In this document: positions 1-12,286 of the stretch, in pieces
Position numbering within the stretch: position 1 is the first letter of the stretch
How the letters are laid out: each line of letters starts with the position of its first letter
Source: Neckera pumila
Taxonomy: Eukaryota > Streptophyta > Bryopsida > Hypnales > Neckeraceae
Direction: 5' to 3'
DNA length: 64,000 bases
NCBI GenBank assembly: GCA_963969595.1
Contig: OZ018409.1
Span: forward strand, 32,997,282 to 33,061,281
Notes under the pieces: model-generated
Told to the model about the DNA's origin: nothing
Seen by the model: only the letters and a program-made list of their open reading frames with translations
Databases searched by the model: none
Made by a program: the position numbers and the translations under genes

Positions 1-133
1 ATATCAAAGTATGGAACTCAGTCATCATGCAATGGAGTAGCTTACCACCGCCACACCCACCATAAAGGTTCAATTCACAAAAAGGATTCCATCCTCTAGA
101 CCTATAAGCATTGATATAGGATTTTGCAACATA

Positions 134-332
134 GTAGTCACATTGGACGAATTCTCCATCCAAACCGTTCAATTTGCCTGCCCGTCTAAGCACGCGTCTA
201 AGGTGTCCAATGACCCTAACTTGCCCAATGTGACTACTTCAAGGTAGTCACATTGTTTGTCCAATTTTTCCAAACTATCTGATATGTCTACTTATCTGAG
301 ACATCCAATGATCCTAACTCAACCAGTGTGAC
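134..332. repeat. Two diverged tandem units with inverted ends
   Basis: Two related units of about 90-105 bp lie side by side (134-237 and 244-332). Each opens with GTAGTCACATTG and closes with the reverse complement of that motif (CCAATGTGACTAC at 225-237, diverged CCAGTGTGAC at 323-332). Both carry a TCCAATGA(C/T)CCTAACT-like block near the right end. The arrangement suggests a small foldback or MITE-like sequence duplicated in tandem. No target duplication is visible, so the class is unknown. Confidence 0.6.
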
Positions 333-337
333 AATAA

Positions 338-3300
338 TGTTGTGCAACATAGGTTCTATATGAAATTGAAGAGGAAAAGAATCTAGAATATGAAGAGAAT
401 GTGCAGAAAAGATGGAAGGCTTCAATAAATTCTAGTGCAGTGGAGCTCACAACTATATGATGAGCCTAGTACACTCATATAAGCAGTTGTTGGATACATA
501 ACAGACTAACACAAGTACTATTGGTGAATGAAAAAATGCAAGAAGAAAAAGGCTTGTGCATCATACCTATATTGATTCTATACAACTCAGAGGACTTTGG
601 GTAGGATGACGTCCACTATTGGATTTTTTTCCTCCTTCCAATTGCTCACCTGCATAAGCAAACCATTTTGTTAGTTCTAAAAAATAAATGGAGATTGCCT
701 TTGGTAACTGCAAAGACATCAATATCTCTAACAATTGTAAAAGAAGACGTTAGTTTCAAAAATAGAAGAGCAACAATGTGAGATTATGCTTCTTTCTTGT
801 CAGGTTGTTGGAAGTCACACTTTGAACATCAGAACTATTGTAGACCATGAAGTATGTCTCAATTCATTTTGGAAAGTGAATCATCTTATAGCAACATCAA
901 CAGCACAACAACACTGGTGACCAAATTTCAGCAGCTCCATGCACTTGGAATATTGCCCGGAAGAAGATCAATTCCTGCGTAAAATGCAATTCAAAATTTG
1001 TCAAGAACAATACTTTTTCAATGATGATTCCGTTCTTTGCAATGTAGAAGGTGAAATCTGTAGGAAGTTCTTGCTCCTCCACCACTTGTAGTTCTTGTTG
1101 AATAGTAGATAAAGTCCAATGTAAATCTACATTCAATACTATTTTGTCTTCCTACTTTAGCACTTCACATTCAGTGCCGATCCAATTGCAACCTCAGATC
1201 AAGCGTTGCATATTGTAGACAAATTTAACATAGAAAGTGGATCTGCCAACGTGGAATTTAAATATCATTGACTGCCTTGAGGTTACACATTTGATAATAT
1301 CCGCCCTGGTAGTGAATTTGATGTCCCAAGTGTTTTCTATGATAGAGGTGAAACATTCATAAGAAATTTCCTTGAAAACAAACAAACTAGGTGTCTTGCA
1401 GAACTGGAAAGTAGAAAACAAATCTACCATGACGTGAATAGGCATGAACCATTTCGGATGCATTGCTCCGGATTCCATGTTTGGTCGTATAGCTACCTAA
1501 AAGTCAGCTCTCATATGAAATTTTTATTCTTCAAATGTGGCCACATCAGGCAGTGGCCAACCAGAGCTACCAAAACTTGGCAAAGGGAGTCTTTGTAAAG
1601 AACCAAACTACATTTGTCCATTCCTTGGTATGTACATTGCTTTGAAGAAAAAAAGCACCAATGTCTAGAAGCTCTTTATAGGTTTGCATACCTTTTTGTG
1701 TTTCTCCAATGTTAGCATGCACTATCCAAATTACTCCAATGATACTCGTGATGCCAATCCAATCTTCAAATGTGACAAATATAGATTTGGATATAAGGCA
1801 TATCAAAACATATGAAAATCATATACCCATAATTCTGGTAATTGAACAGTACGTAGCTACAATTCATGTAATGTAGAGGCAATTGCAAAATATCTCTCCA
1901 TGTTGTTTGTTTGGCACATGAAGCAGGCTTCTAGTATGCTCCAAGATGAGTAGGCACATTAAGTTTTATCAAATTAGTTTCTATTTTTCAAACATTAGAA
2001 GTGCACTTTTGAAACTTTAAAATAGAGTCGGACTTAAGCAAATTTGCCACATTCAAATTGCAATTGAAGTATGTTTTGAAATGAAGGGTTTTTTTAAATT
2101 CCATGCATGTGCCAGTTGTGTGCTACTCTAGTATTTTCCACACAATGATGACAACTAAACCGACCCAGCTAGGCAGCTACGCGTTTTTCTATCTCAAAAG
2201 TAGAAGAAACTATTCAATGTCATCATAGTGAACAACTAAGGCTTCAAGAAAGAACAAACAAAAGGCCACCCTTTATACTGTGAGAACAATATTATGAGTA
2301 AATCTCTAGTTTCATTGTGTAATACAAAAAGAATGTACAATAGATGTTATAGCAATGAGCGCTAATAAAACTACAAATTAACAAATGCAACACCATATTC
2401 AAGAAGGCTACAGAAAGTCCAACTATTGTGCATAGAAAACTAACAGAATCCTATTTGTGGTAAGTGAATAGTACTTGCAATTTATGGAACAAACAATATT
2501 TATAATTACATTGCCCTTCAAAAGCTGCCAGCAATTCCAATTGCAGTTGACGATGCATGTATGCATATTGCATTAGAACCTTTGAGACAACACTAGAGCC
2601 TTTAGCAATACCAAATTCACAAAAATATACATTGTACAAAATCCAAAGTTCCACCATTCTTGGAATTGTCTCGAGCATGGCTGGCTCTCAAGATTTCTTG
2701 GATGCAATGTAATCTACCAATGTTGATTTTGGTAGATACATAGTTTCCTTCTTCATTTCATGTGTCCTAAGCAAAAACAAAATTAATTATGCATTGTGGC
2801 CTCATTGAAACAACAAGAAAATGAATTGCACATGACAACATTGAGGTACGTACAAAACCATATCTAATCAGAAGAAATTGGAATAAAAGGAAACTGGACG
2901 TGAGAAAAACATCAAACAAATTGACATGAACCCTAAAAAATCTCACAATAGAACCCTTGTCAAAACACTCAAATACAATGCCTTGAGGGTCTGATACTTT
3001 GACTTGGTCAAGAATGGATCTAACAAGAGCTAAGATAGGTCTCACAAGTTCAAGTTTGGTGTGACTCATGGGCATGCATGACATGTAATAATTTCTTCAG
3101 AGGTGGCTATCCTTCAATGGCAACACAAATGACGTTGCAAGGTTCCCTATCAAGTTAGCTATTTGTGTGGAAGTGATCTTGGTAATAAAAAACAGAACTA
3201 GCAACCTTGGGAATGTGCGGGGAACTTATGGCCCTTCTAAAGCTCTATACTTGTTCTAATGCTTCTCTTTCAAGTCAGCTACTTCTTATGTAGATGGTTG

Positions 3301-4600
3301 TTTGGTGTTGCATGTCCATATAAGACGCATCCAATTCCAAAGAACAACTAAGAGGTGATTATTCCTGTATTTTTGTGAGGTAATTCAATGTTGATTGTGC
3401 TTCCATTGCATTGTTGCCCCAATCTTTTTCCTTTTGCACTCTTTCATAAATGTTGCAAGTCAATCCTCTGCAACTAGGTTGACATTTGAGCTGGCTCCTT
3501 CATCTTGCCCTATAGTGAGGTAAAATTTGAAGTAAAATTCTTCTAGCTCTTCCATGTCTCTTTGTTGGATTGATAAATGAGTTTGTCTACTTGCAACTAA
3601 TACTTCAAGGGTGTTCACATTGTTGTATAGAACATCTTCTATGGTTTGATTGTAGATAATCTCACATTTTTTTTTCTCTTTGAGTTCCTAAAGAAGCATC
3701 TTTAGCTCAACTTTGTAAGATTTTTTTGTTCAGTGAATGGTATTGTCAGGAAGTAAAACTTCATGATGTTCTTCCATTTCCGGTAGTTCATCTACGAAAA
3801 GCAATACCATCAAGTGGGACGCAATCTCTTTTTTGTTTGGGTCTCTCCATCTATCCTATCATTCACAATTTCTTGCAATTGTGCATGTACATACTTCAAT
3901 AATTCATCTTCTTTGGAACAAGGGAATCCACTAGCTCCACCTCTACAAAAGATTCCACATATATTGGTACTCCATCTCCCTTCTTTCACTACTACCAGTG
4001 ATAAATGTTCTTCCATCATGCTCGTGGCTCCATGATAACCTCTTTATCTTAGTCATCTATGCTAGATGATTGTAGTCTTCATCTAGCATTCTTTCTTTAA
4101 TGTGTGTTTTTTGCCCTAGCTTATCCTATAGATTATTTGAAGGACCCGCCTTTGGAATGTCTTTGTTGGTTGGAATGGTGACCTTCTTTGATGCTGTTAT
4201 GGACCTCCAATTTACCATTCATTGCAAGACTAGCTCTACGTAGACCTTTTGACATATAAACAATGGGGCTTCAGTTTGTGGAACTTTTGGTATTTTGTAT
4301 AACATTTGATAAACTTCGATACATTGTTGTACAAATGGTCCATCTTTGGAGCAATGGAGAATTTTTTGGTTCAACTTCAAATTTATCATAAGACAATGAT
4401 GAGGGAATAATTTGGCAATATGGTACCACTCGACAGATGCCTTACAAGTCATCATTGTTCAATCTCCTTTGCTAAACCTCCAACCTCGGAATGCTATAGT
4501 TGCTGAATCAAGAAGGATGCATTGGTGCCTAGGTTGGCTTTCTCTTTTCTTCTTTGTCTTCTTCCTATTTGCATCCATCAAATATGATTTCTGGTTTAGT
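338..4600 (-). other. Unrecognised AT-rich region with scattered minus-strand ORF fragments
   Basis: I recognise no gene here. Several short open frames on the minus strand (897-1136, 1194-1478, 1567-1806, 2451-2678, 2767-3084, 3810-4019, 4219-4455) have fairly protein-like composition and all run the same way. They could be exons of an unidentified gene or a decayed transposon. I could not join them with consistent splice sites and saw no domain motif. Stops interrupt all other frames. A relict coding sequence is possible but unproven. Confidence 0.2.
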
Positions 4601-4801
4601 TAATGAACTAAATCTAACAAAATGCTATACTAGGTTCCCAATCTAACTCCAAGTATAGACATAGACTAAAGTTGTGTTCACACAAAGTATTATACTCAAT
4701 TAAAGCATTTACAAACACATGCATTGTTAAATTTACACTATGTACACAACTAAAGTTTTGCAAATAGTTTAGGGCATATAAATGAATTCATTGATGAGAA
4801 A

Positions 4802-4908
4802 AAAAGGTGAAGGTCTAAGACCCAGACCTCCAATACATAAATATGCATTTAGATGCTTCAAGGCAGACAAAAGGTGAGGATTTGAGACCCAAACCTCCAA
4901 ATACACAA
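4802..4908. repeat. 67-bp period direct repeat, two copies
   Basis: The stretch AAAAGGTGAAGGTCTAAGAC with a following CCTCC block at 4802 recurs in diverged form at 4869 (AAAAGGTGAGGATTTGAGAC). It is a short old tandem duplication of no evident function. Confidence 0.6.
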
Positions 4909-5419
4909 GCACTCAAATAAAAGATGAGGCGCAAAAAGCATGCAGAAGAAAGACAAGGCACAATTTAGAAGTGGTGACAGTGGATTGGAATGACTTCTTA
5001 CGTACCTGAAGTTGAACTAGAGCAAGCAGGGTGACTACAAGTAAGGTTGCACTCATACCCAATCATTTAAGCGCTTTTGAAACAGATCATAAACAATATG
5101 AAGCAATGCAAATTTTTCCCAAGTAGGAAGATAGGACATATGGAGATTGTAATTTTTTTGTAATTTTATTCCCAAAACTGAAATTACTGTGATTTTTGGA
5201 AGCCAAAAAGTAGGCCGAACCCATACCTAGTGTTTAGAGTCTTCAATTCCAATCAATCAAGAGACTACTTTCCCACTCACTACTTTCTGCAATACTTTAT
5301 AACACTTTAGGACATGTGTCATGACATTCTTAGTTCCAAAATTGAAAAGGAGAAAAAAATGCATTCCAATCTTTGGTTGTAAACCTGCTACAGCTTTGGT
5401 TGGAAATACATGCATGCTA

Positions 5420-5749
5420 CAGGTTGGGTTTAAGACCCTGGTTGGGCATAGTTATCTTAGGAGGGTGGCCACAAAATGGCAGGTAACCATGACAATGGAA
5501 CTCATCCTAATTCCAAAAGCAAAACCACATACTAAAATGGTTTTCATAATGAATAATTAAAGCTTGAAATCATCCATCTACCAACAGGTTGGGTTTAAGA
5601 CCCTGGTTGGGCATAGTTACCTTAGGAGGGTGGCCACAAAATGGCAGGTAACCATGACAATGGAACTCATCCTAATTCCAAAAGCAAAACCACATACTAA
5701 AATGGTTTTCATAATGAATAATTAAAGCTTGAAATCATCCATCTACCAC
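5420..5749. repeat. 165-bp perfect-length tandem duplication
   Basis: Positions 5420-5584 are repeated immediately at 5585-5749 with a period of exactly 165 bp. I see one substitution (GTTATCTTAG against GTTACCTTAG). Such high identity in otherwise decayed DNA points to a very recent duplication, or to an assembly artefact. The small ORFs across it are by-products and no gene is recognised. Confidence 0.9.
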
Positions 5750-6461
5750 AACATGGTAGATAGATATATGTATCCCATGCCACTACTATATTAAATGCAA
5801 ATTGCATCATGATGTTGTCCATCACGATTATCGTCACACTTTCGTCCATTTGTTCATAATAAACCCTAATCATATCCCCACAACTTCTATATGGAGGCTT
5901 TGCAGATTGATGAAAACTATTTGGGGTGGTTGCATTGCAACAAGATTTGTTCGAGTAAGGATTACTTACATATGATAAAGAGTTCAATTTACGAACTTAG
6001 AAGCAAAAATAAAAAGATAGAGGGACAGAAAGGGTCTCTGGAACAATTAAGGGACAAAGTGGACCTTCCGGGTCATAACCATTATGCAGTCAATATAAGT
6101 TTGTCAGACCTAATGACTGCACAATAGGAGAAAACATCGTGCTCCTGATTAGAAGGAATACAAGGATGGCATTTCTCAAGCGAATCTAAAATCCCAGATA
6201 TTGAAATAGCAGCAATCGGAACTGTACCACAGAAATGGGCCACAAAAATGATCCCATGTGCTTACCAGATCGCAAGTAACGATACTTAAGGAGCACATAA
6301 TACGGAGAAAATAAAACTAGGCTGTAATCTAAAAATGAAGAATCCCTACAAATGCTTACATCACCAGATAAAGAGGATAAATGATGACCAGATCAAATGT
6401 ACAAAGGATAGGGTACAAACCAAGTGCAGCATGCCTGAACCATATATAATAGCCTACAGCA

Positions 6462-9400
6462 CTAATCTGTATCAGAATTGAAGGGCCTCAGATTTTCTAA
6501 TAGGTCTCTTGTCCCACCATTTACTAGATGATCAATGCCATTAGAAGAGCCTGCTGTCTCATCGTGCTTCTCCAGCACAGGTCTGTTACTCAAACCCCAT
6601 ATCCGAATTGTGTGATCGTCACTGGCAGATGCAAACATATGAGGATTCACTGGGTTCCAGCTTACGCTATTTACAGTGCCTGAATGACCTGACAAAACAC
6701 CAAGCAATTCACCATTCCACCTGTGCCAGATGTAAACCTGCACCAGTCGCAACAAAAAAGACCATTAATTCTCAGCATGTTACCAATCCCTACCTTCACA
6801 AACAGAAGCACCGATTCTTGGGTTAAGCAAGCAAATTTAGAAAACAGGGCAACACAAGCATCTACTTGTATATGGACGTGCCAATACTGCACTCAAAATA
6901 CAGGACAACGTGAATGAAAAACACCAAAAGAGAAAGAGAGACGAACCTGAGAATCTTCACTACCACTGACAATAAACGCATAATCAGTTCCTCCAAAGCA
7001 GGACCGAATCACGTATCGCCCTTGCCTATGACCTCTATACTTCTTAGGGAGCTCTTTTGTAGCTGAGATATCCCACAGATGAATCTCCTGACTCACCAAG
7101 TTCACCAACAGATATCTTCCGTTCTTACTGACTGAAAGGGATGTAATAGGTTTTTCCTCCTCAATGACGCGCTCTGTTTTCTCCTCCAAGTTGTAAATGC
7201 GGATATTCTTGTGGTCACAAATGCTTACCTGCCAGGACCCCACGAGTCAAAAGGAGTGACACAAAAATTCCTTCTATCAGTGTTGTGTAGAAACTGCGGG
7301 AAGCCTTCAATCTAGAACCAACCAGCTGTGAGGCTAGAGAATTCTCTCCCATCAAAATGACTACCGAACTACCTAATATTATAAACTAGAATAGGATTAA
7401 ATGAGGCCATTTCTCACAGGATAAGATAAGAATATTCTCACAAAATATTTTGCATGCTGCTAGAATAGGAGGTCGTCTTCTGGAGATCGAGCAGAGCAGA
7501 CTCAAATACTTGTTACATTAGACAGGACAAAATATTTACCATGTGACTTCCATCAGTCGTGATAGCCAAATCATTGATACGTGGCATCCGGGCGCCCTTC
7601 CAAGCCTCCAATTCATTACCCTGAACAAAAGCATAAGAAATCGAAGACAAATACATGTGGTAGATCAGATGTGAAGCGCAAGATGCTAACGTGACATGGC
7701 CTCAAGTAAAGGACAGTCGAAAAAGCGTGACTACGGTTCTGCTACGGTGAAAACCAAAAAAAAGTTCTCGGCTGGAGCTGACACGACTGTTCATGCAAGA
7801 CGTCAATATAGGAGGGCTACTGAACGTGCAATGAGTGATAGGGCACAGTCGGTAATCAGTGGTTTGGGACCTCCAGATCTCTCAAACTTGCAGAAGTGAT
7901 CCGATAAACGCAAGAGCACAAATTATGCACCAGATTAGTGTATCAAACTCAAAATCCTCATACCTCTAGATCCCACATGTAGATACACTTATCACCTCCA
8001 CCAGAAACAAAACGTTGTCCATCTGGGAACCATGCACAGGATGTAAAGCAGCTATTCGGTTTATCATAGGTGTGTTTGCATTGCCCAGTAGTTGTATCCC
8101 AAAGTTTCACGACTTCCTCATTCCCACATGTCAGCAGCATGGAGTCATCCGGACTCCAGGCAACAAAAGAAACAGGCTTTGAGTGACCAGTGAACCTGAA
8201 CTTCACCTTCAGTCCGTCGTCTTCTACAACCTGCGATCGCTCCAATTGCAGAGCAAGAGTCATTCACGGTCTACTGCTGAATATAAGCCACTTGATAGAT
8301 GAAACCAGATCTTAATAATAATCCATGGACGGGTAAAAAAGTTGATAAATAATATAAAGACCAGACAGCTTCCAGATAAAGAGACCAACAAACCTCCCAA
8401 ATTATGGCTGTGCAGTCTTTAGATGAGGATGCGAGGTAACGACCATCATGGGAAAATTGCAAAAACCAGACCTCATCTTCATGCACTTCTAAAACCTGCG
8501 CACGTATAATCAACCATGATTTTAAGGAATCAACAAAATCCGTGTCCTTACCAACCCAGGGAATCTCTGGAAAGTTTTCAAGACTACACGAAAGAATTTT
8601 CACTGTCTCAATTACAAAGGAGGGCACCAGTAACCAGTCCACTACCATCCTCAACCAAAAAATGAAATGGCGTCTTTGTGAGTACGAGGAGAACTAAAAA
8701 TCATAAGCATTAAACATATGCCTTGTCATTGGGCCCAAAGTCATATTGGACATTTAGTCCTGTACCTGCAAAGTCTGAGTTGGGATTTGATCTCGGCTAC
8801 AGCGATGGTCTGCATAAAGGGACAAGACATGATCCAGTGTATTATGGTAAACACATGCTTCGCGCTGCACTTGAAGTGCAACTTCAACAAGATGCTCCAA
8901 TCGTTTCTCAGGCACCATGATTGAAGGTGGAAGCAATTGCTGCAACTCTTCTAGCAAGCTCTGACGAGATTCTTGCCCAGCACCCTTCCACTGAGCCTTC
9001 GCAAGGAGGTCCTCCGGAGAACACACTATGAAGCTGGCCAGCTGGTGAACTTTAGGAGTACTGACTCCTAGTGGTGATATTTCAGAGCGCAGAGTTTCTA
9101 GAGCTGCAGTCGTGTTACTAACCTCTAAAGACTCCATAAACTTCTGTTGCAATATAAGAAACGATGCAGACTTCAGGGTTGGCTCTTCAAGGACGCCGAG
9201 TTCGGATAATGTGGCAACGCATTCATCCCAGCGCCCAGCCAAGATGTCCTCACGAAACTTCTGCACAGCTGGCGACTGAAGCCGAATTCCTGATTCTTCT
9301 TCAAGAGCAGCACCTGCCTGCTTATAGCCGAGAGAGAAGAGCGCTTGCTCTATGATTCTCACAAACTCCACCTTCCGTATTTGACCATGAGATCCCACCG

Positions 9401-9557
9401 TTTCGCCATCATTGGAAGGAATACTTCTGGCCATTAGGGCGGCGGACCCCGTGGCTACCAAACCTGTCCGAGACCCCTCCAGGGGAGTTCTATGACTAGA
9501 TTTTGACAGCTTCTGTCGCTTCAAGGGGGGTTGCCCAACGTCGCTATCTCCTCCCAT
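6462..9557 (-). CDS. WDR26: WDR26/GID7-like LisH-CTLH-WD40 protein
   Basis: This is the plant orthologue of WDR26 (yeast Gid7), a WD40 subunit of the CTLH/GID E3 ubiquitin ligase that interacts with RanBPM-type scaffolds. Coding exons, in minus-strand order: 9557-8766, 8495-8394, 8230-7964, 7620-7540, 7228-6947, 6737-6462. All introns are GT-AG and in phase 0, giving 599 aa against about 590 in Arabidopsis. Residues 11-16 (PLKRQK) form a basic, NLS-like patch. A LisH motif lies near 63-92, a CTLH region near 95-155, and WD40 repeats run from about 265 to 560, with blades ending in IIWE, KLWD, YMWD, HLWD and RIWG. The start is the first ATG of the conserved frame. The organisation looks intact. 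The identification is from family knowledge of the WD40 sequences; the ligase role is inferred. Confidence 0.93.
7696..7899 (+). other. Antisense 67-aa ORF inside a WDR26 intron
   Basis: This ATG-to-stop frame lies wholly inside the third WDR26 coding intron (7621-7963), on the opposite strand. The predicted peptide is basic and hydrophilic, rich in Lys and Arg at the N-terminus (SKKRDY, KTKKKF), with a second Arg-rich stretch ([12 protein letters not shown]). I do not recognise it. It may be a captured transposon coding fragment, an antisense small protein, or chance. It is longer and less AT-rich than most random frames in this window. Confidence 0.2.
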
Positions 9558-11040
9558 GTAAGGGCGTCAACCCGATGGCTAGCCCATGCATGTGAAGGAA
9601 AGACGAAGAGGATTGTATTCAAGTCCCGAAACACGCAACCACCAGAGATTGGATAGCAATTTGGTAGACACGAAGCTACAATGCCCTGTCACAATCAACA
9701 ATTACGAGTTCCCACTTGTCAGGCTCCGTAAACCCACTACCGATTCACGATTCATGAACTCTAGTTCACGTGACATCAGAAGATTAGTCCAGAAAAACCT
9801 AGCGACGAGTTGAGGATTGTCGGTCGGGTACAGAGCCACAAACGATATGAACTCAGAACAAGGATATTCGCAATTCCTGGTTCTCGAAATCGAAACATGA
9901 AAACGTTGAGAACAAAGCCCCTAAATCTACATGAAGTGAAACTGTTGAGAAAATTATATCAAACGGAGAACACTATCAAAATTGCAAAGACTATGCGCAA
10001 GAAAAATCAACAAGAAAAGAGTCCTAAACATTGTCACTCAAATTGCCGCGACGGCAGACGAGCGATCGCCGACAGATGAGTAATCCAAGCCCGTGATTGC
10101 AACAGAGACAATATGCTCGGGAATTTGAAGACAATGACGGCAAAAGCTAACTCCCATTTCAGTAGCGCACTAACCCTAGCCTGAACAGACATTCCAAACT
10201 CTAACCCTAACGTGATATGCATAAAACCGAGAATTCTTTAGACCAAACGTTCAGACTAGAAAAGCGGCTACTATCACAGCGAAACTAACACAGTAGCCGT
10301 GCAAATAAATAAAAAGACAATTCAGCCTAACGCGGAGGCTATTAGCAAACCAAAAACCTGAACAGCAACTCTAAACCAAATGTGATGTCAGAGGCTTCCG
10401 CGCCATCACACAAAGCCACTAAATCCACAAGCGCCTCAACCTACACAAAACCTCAACACCTCGACACCCTTTCTTAGGCCACAAGCAATTACTACATGGA
10501 TCCGCATCGACACACAGTCCATCCCTGACTCCATCCATCCACAGCTCTCTCTCCCTACTCGACCGACACTATCACGTCATTCCAGACCTAAAGCGCGCAC
10601 CGTCGCAAAACACGGCGACGTCGATGAAGAGCATTTCCGTCCCGCGCACGTCAAGAACACACCGACACCAAAAACACGAAGGAAATGCCGGACGTGGCGG
10701 CCGCGCTCCCAGAAACGAACGAGAGTGTCAATGCCAACGGGATCCACGAGGGCGATGAAAACTTACGGACGGAGGAGAAAGCGCAGCGGGCAGCAATGCA
10801 GCAGCACGCGAAGCAATTGGCGAAGCAAGCAAGCGCAGAAACCAGCGATGCGGCAGAGCAAGGAAGAAAGCGAGCAGCAGGAGACGAGGCAGCAGCAGAG
10901 GCAAGAACAAGCGCGTGAGCGAGCGAGCGAGCAAGAGAGCAGGGTCTGGCTGGCTATGGCGGAACTGGCAGCCCAGACGACGGAGAAAAGGAGCAACGCA
11001 GAGAGGGCAGAGCAGCAGCAACAAATGAATAGAGAAGATG
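9558..11040 (-). promoter_or_regulatory. Leader and promoter region of the WDR26 gene
   Basis: The sequence becomes GC-rich between about 10.5 and 11.03 kb. Read on the minus strand it is rich in CT and in CTCG/CTG runs (for example GCTCGCTCGCTCGCTC near 10918-10933), as is typical of plant transcription start regions and 5' leaders. The coding start at 9557 is over 1 kb away, so a leader intron is likely. Telo-box-like AACCCTAA motifs occur near 10170-10210. The plus-strand ORFs over this region are low-complexity shadows. Confidence 0.5.
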
Positions 11041-12283
11041 ATCAGCTAACTAAAAGCCCATCCTGGTGCTCTATCTTTCACCCTAGCGTTTAGCATTTGC
11101 CCAATGTATAAGGTAATGACACCTAAATGCGTCCAAATAAGCAATTTAGCATTGCCCCCATGACCAAAACTACTTTGATTATTGAACCAATAGGTTTAGT
11201 CTTTGTTCTACAATAAACAATGAAGTCATCCATTGATCACTTTTTCGACATCAACTTTCTCCAAGGATTAACTTTTTGTTCGGATCCTGTTGGAAGTTAA
11301 AAAAATATTCTAAAGCATAAATTGGACATTGGATGAATAAACTATGAATTTTTAAAGTGCTAAGAATAGGCATTTCCAAAAACAACATACTCTAGACTTA
11401 TAAATTATTATTTAAGCAATAATATGTAGGAGTTTGTTTTAGAAAGGGGTCACAATTAGTTGTAGTTATCTTAGGAAGGATGGCAATGACCAAACACATT
11501 TCATTTTTGAATTTTGCACCAAAAGCAAGACACTTCAATTGCAAATTTTTAGAACAATACAATTAGTACGTGGTGAAGGTGAGGGCTTGGCAAATGGAAT
11601 GTCTACTCCATGACTAAGTTTCATAATAATTAACCCTTTGGCACTTGAATCCTTTTTTGAAATTTTGGACTTTTTGCTATATCTTTGTACAAATATATTG
11701 TTTGGTTCAATTTCGTCATATTGATTATAAAGGAAAGATATTTGTGATGAATTCAAGTATAATTTTAGATGACTGAAAAATTATTTGGTTGAATCATTGT
11801 TGTGAGGCACTTTGTTCATAATTGATGATATGGACTTTGGAATTCTTAGGATTTAAGCAAAATTTTCAGTATGTTCAAAGTTTGATGAATTTGTAGATCA
11901 TTATATGAAATGAAAAAAATTTGATTCATTTTGAAGGAAAATCTAAAACTCTTCTTCAAACTCATCACTAGAGAAGGGGGTAATATCATAGATATATACA
12001 TTGGAACCTTCTAGAAGTAGTAGGAAATTCTTTAAAAAAAAAACTATAAATAATAAAAGATTCTTTTGAAGAACCTTTTAGATAGAAGAAGCCTCTTGAA
12101 AAATTTCCTACATAGTAATATATAAAAATGTTGAAGCTAAGGTGATCTTCATCTCGACAATACATCTCTTGCACTTCTATCAATCTACACTCTTGTATTT
12201 TTCTTGAAATCTAACTAAAAGTTGATCTTGTCTTGGAGTACATTCATTTGTCTTGTATTTGTAGTATCTATAACATATCTACA
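11041..12283. other. AT-rich intergenic region, no gene seen
   Basis: Only short chance frames are present. A stretch near 11456-11500 (TAGTTATCTTAGGAAGGATGG) weakly resembles part of the 165-bp duplicated sequence at 5.4 kb, suggesting an old dispersed repeat. I can support no gene or RNA. Confidence 0.5.
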
Positions 12284-12286
12284 TAT

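Noticed and set aside
10685..11093. Plus-strand Ala/Gln/Arg-rich ORFs of 77 and 122 aa
   Set aside because: They are low-complexity translations of a CT-rich minus-strand leader of the WDR26 gene; composition alone explains them.
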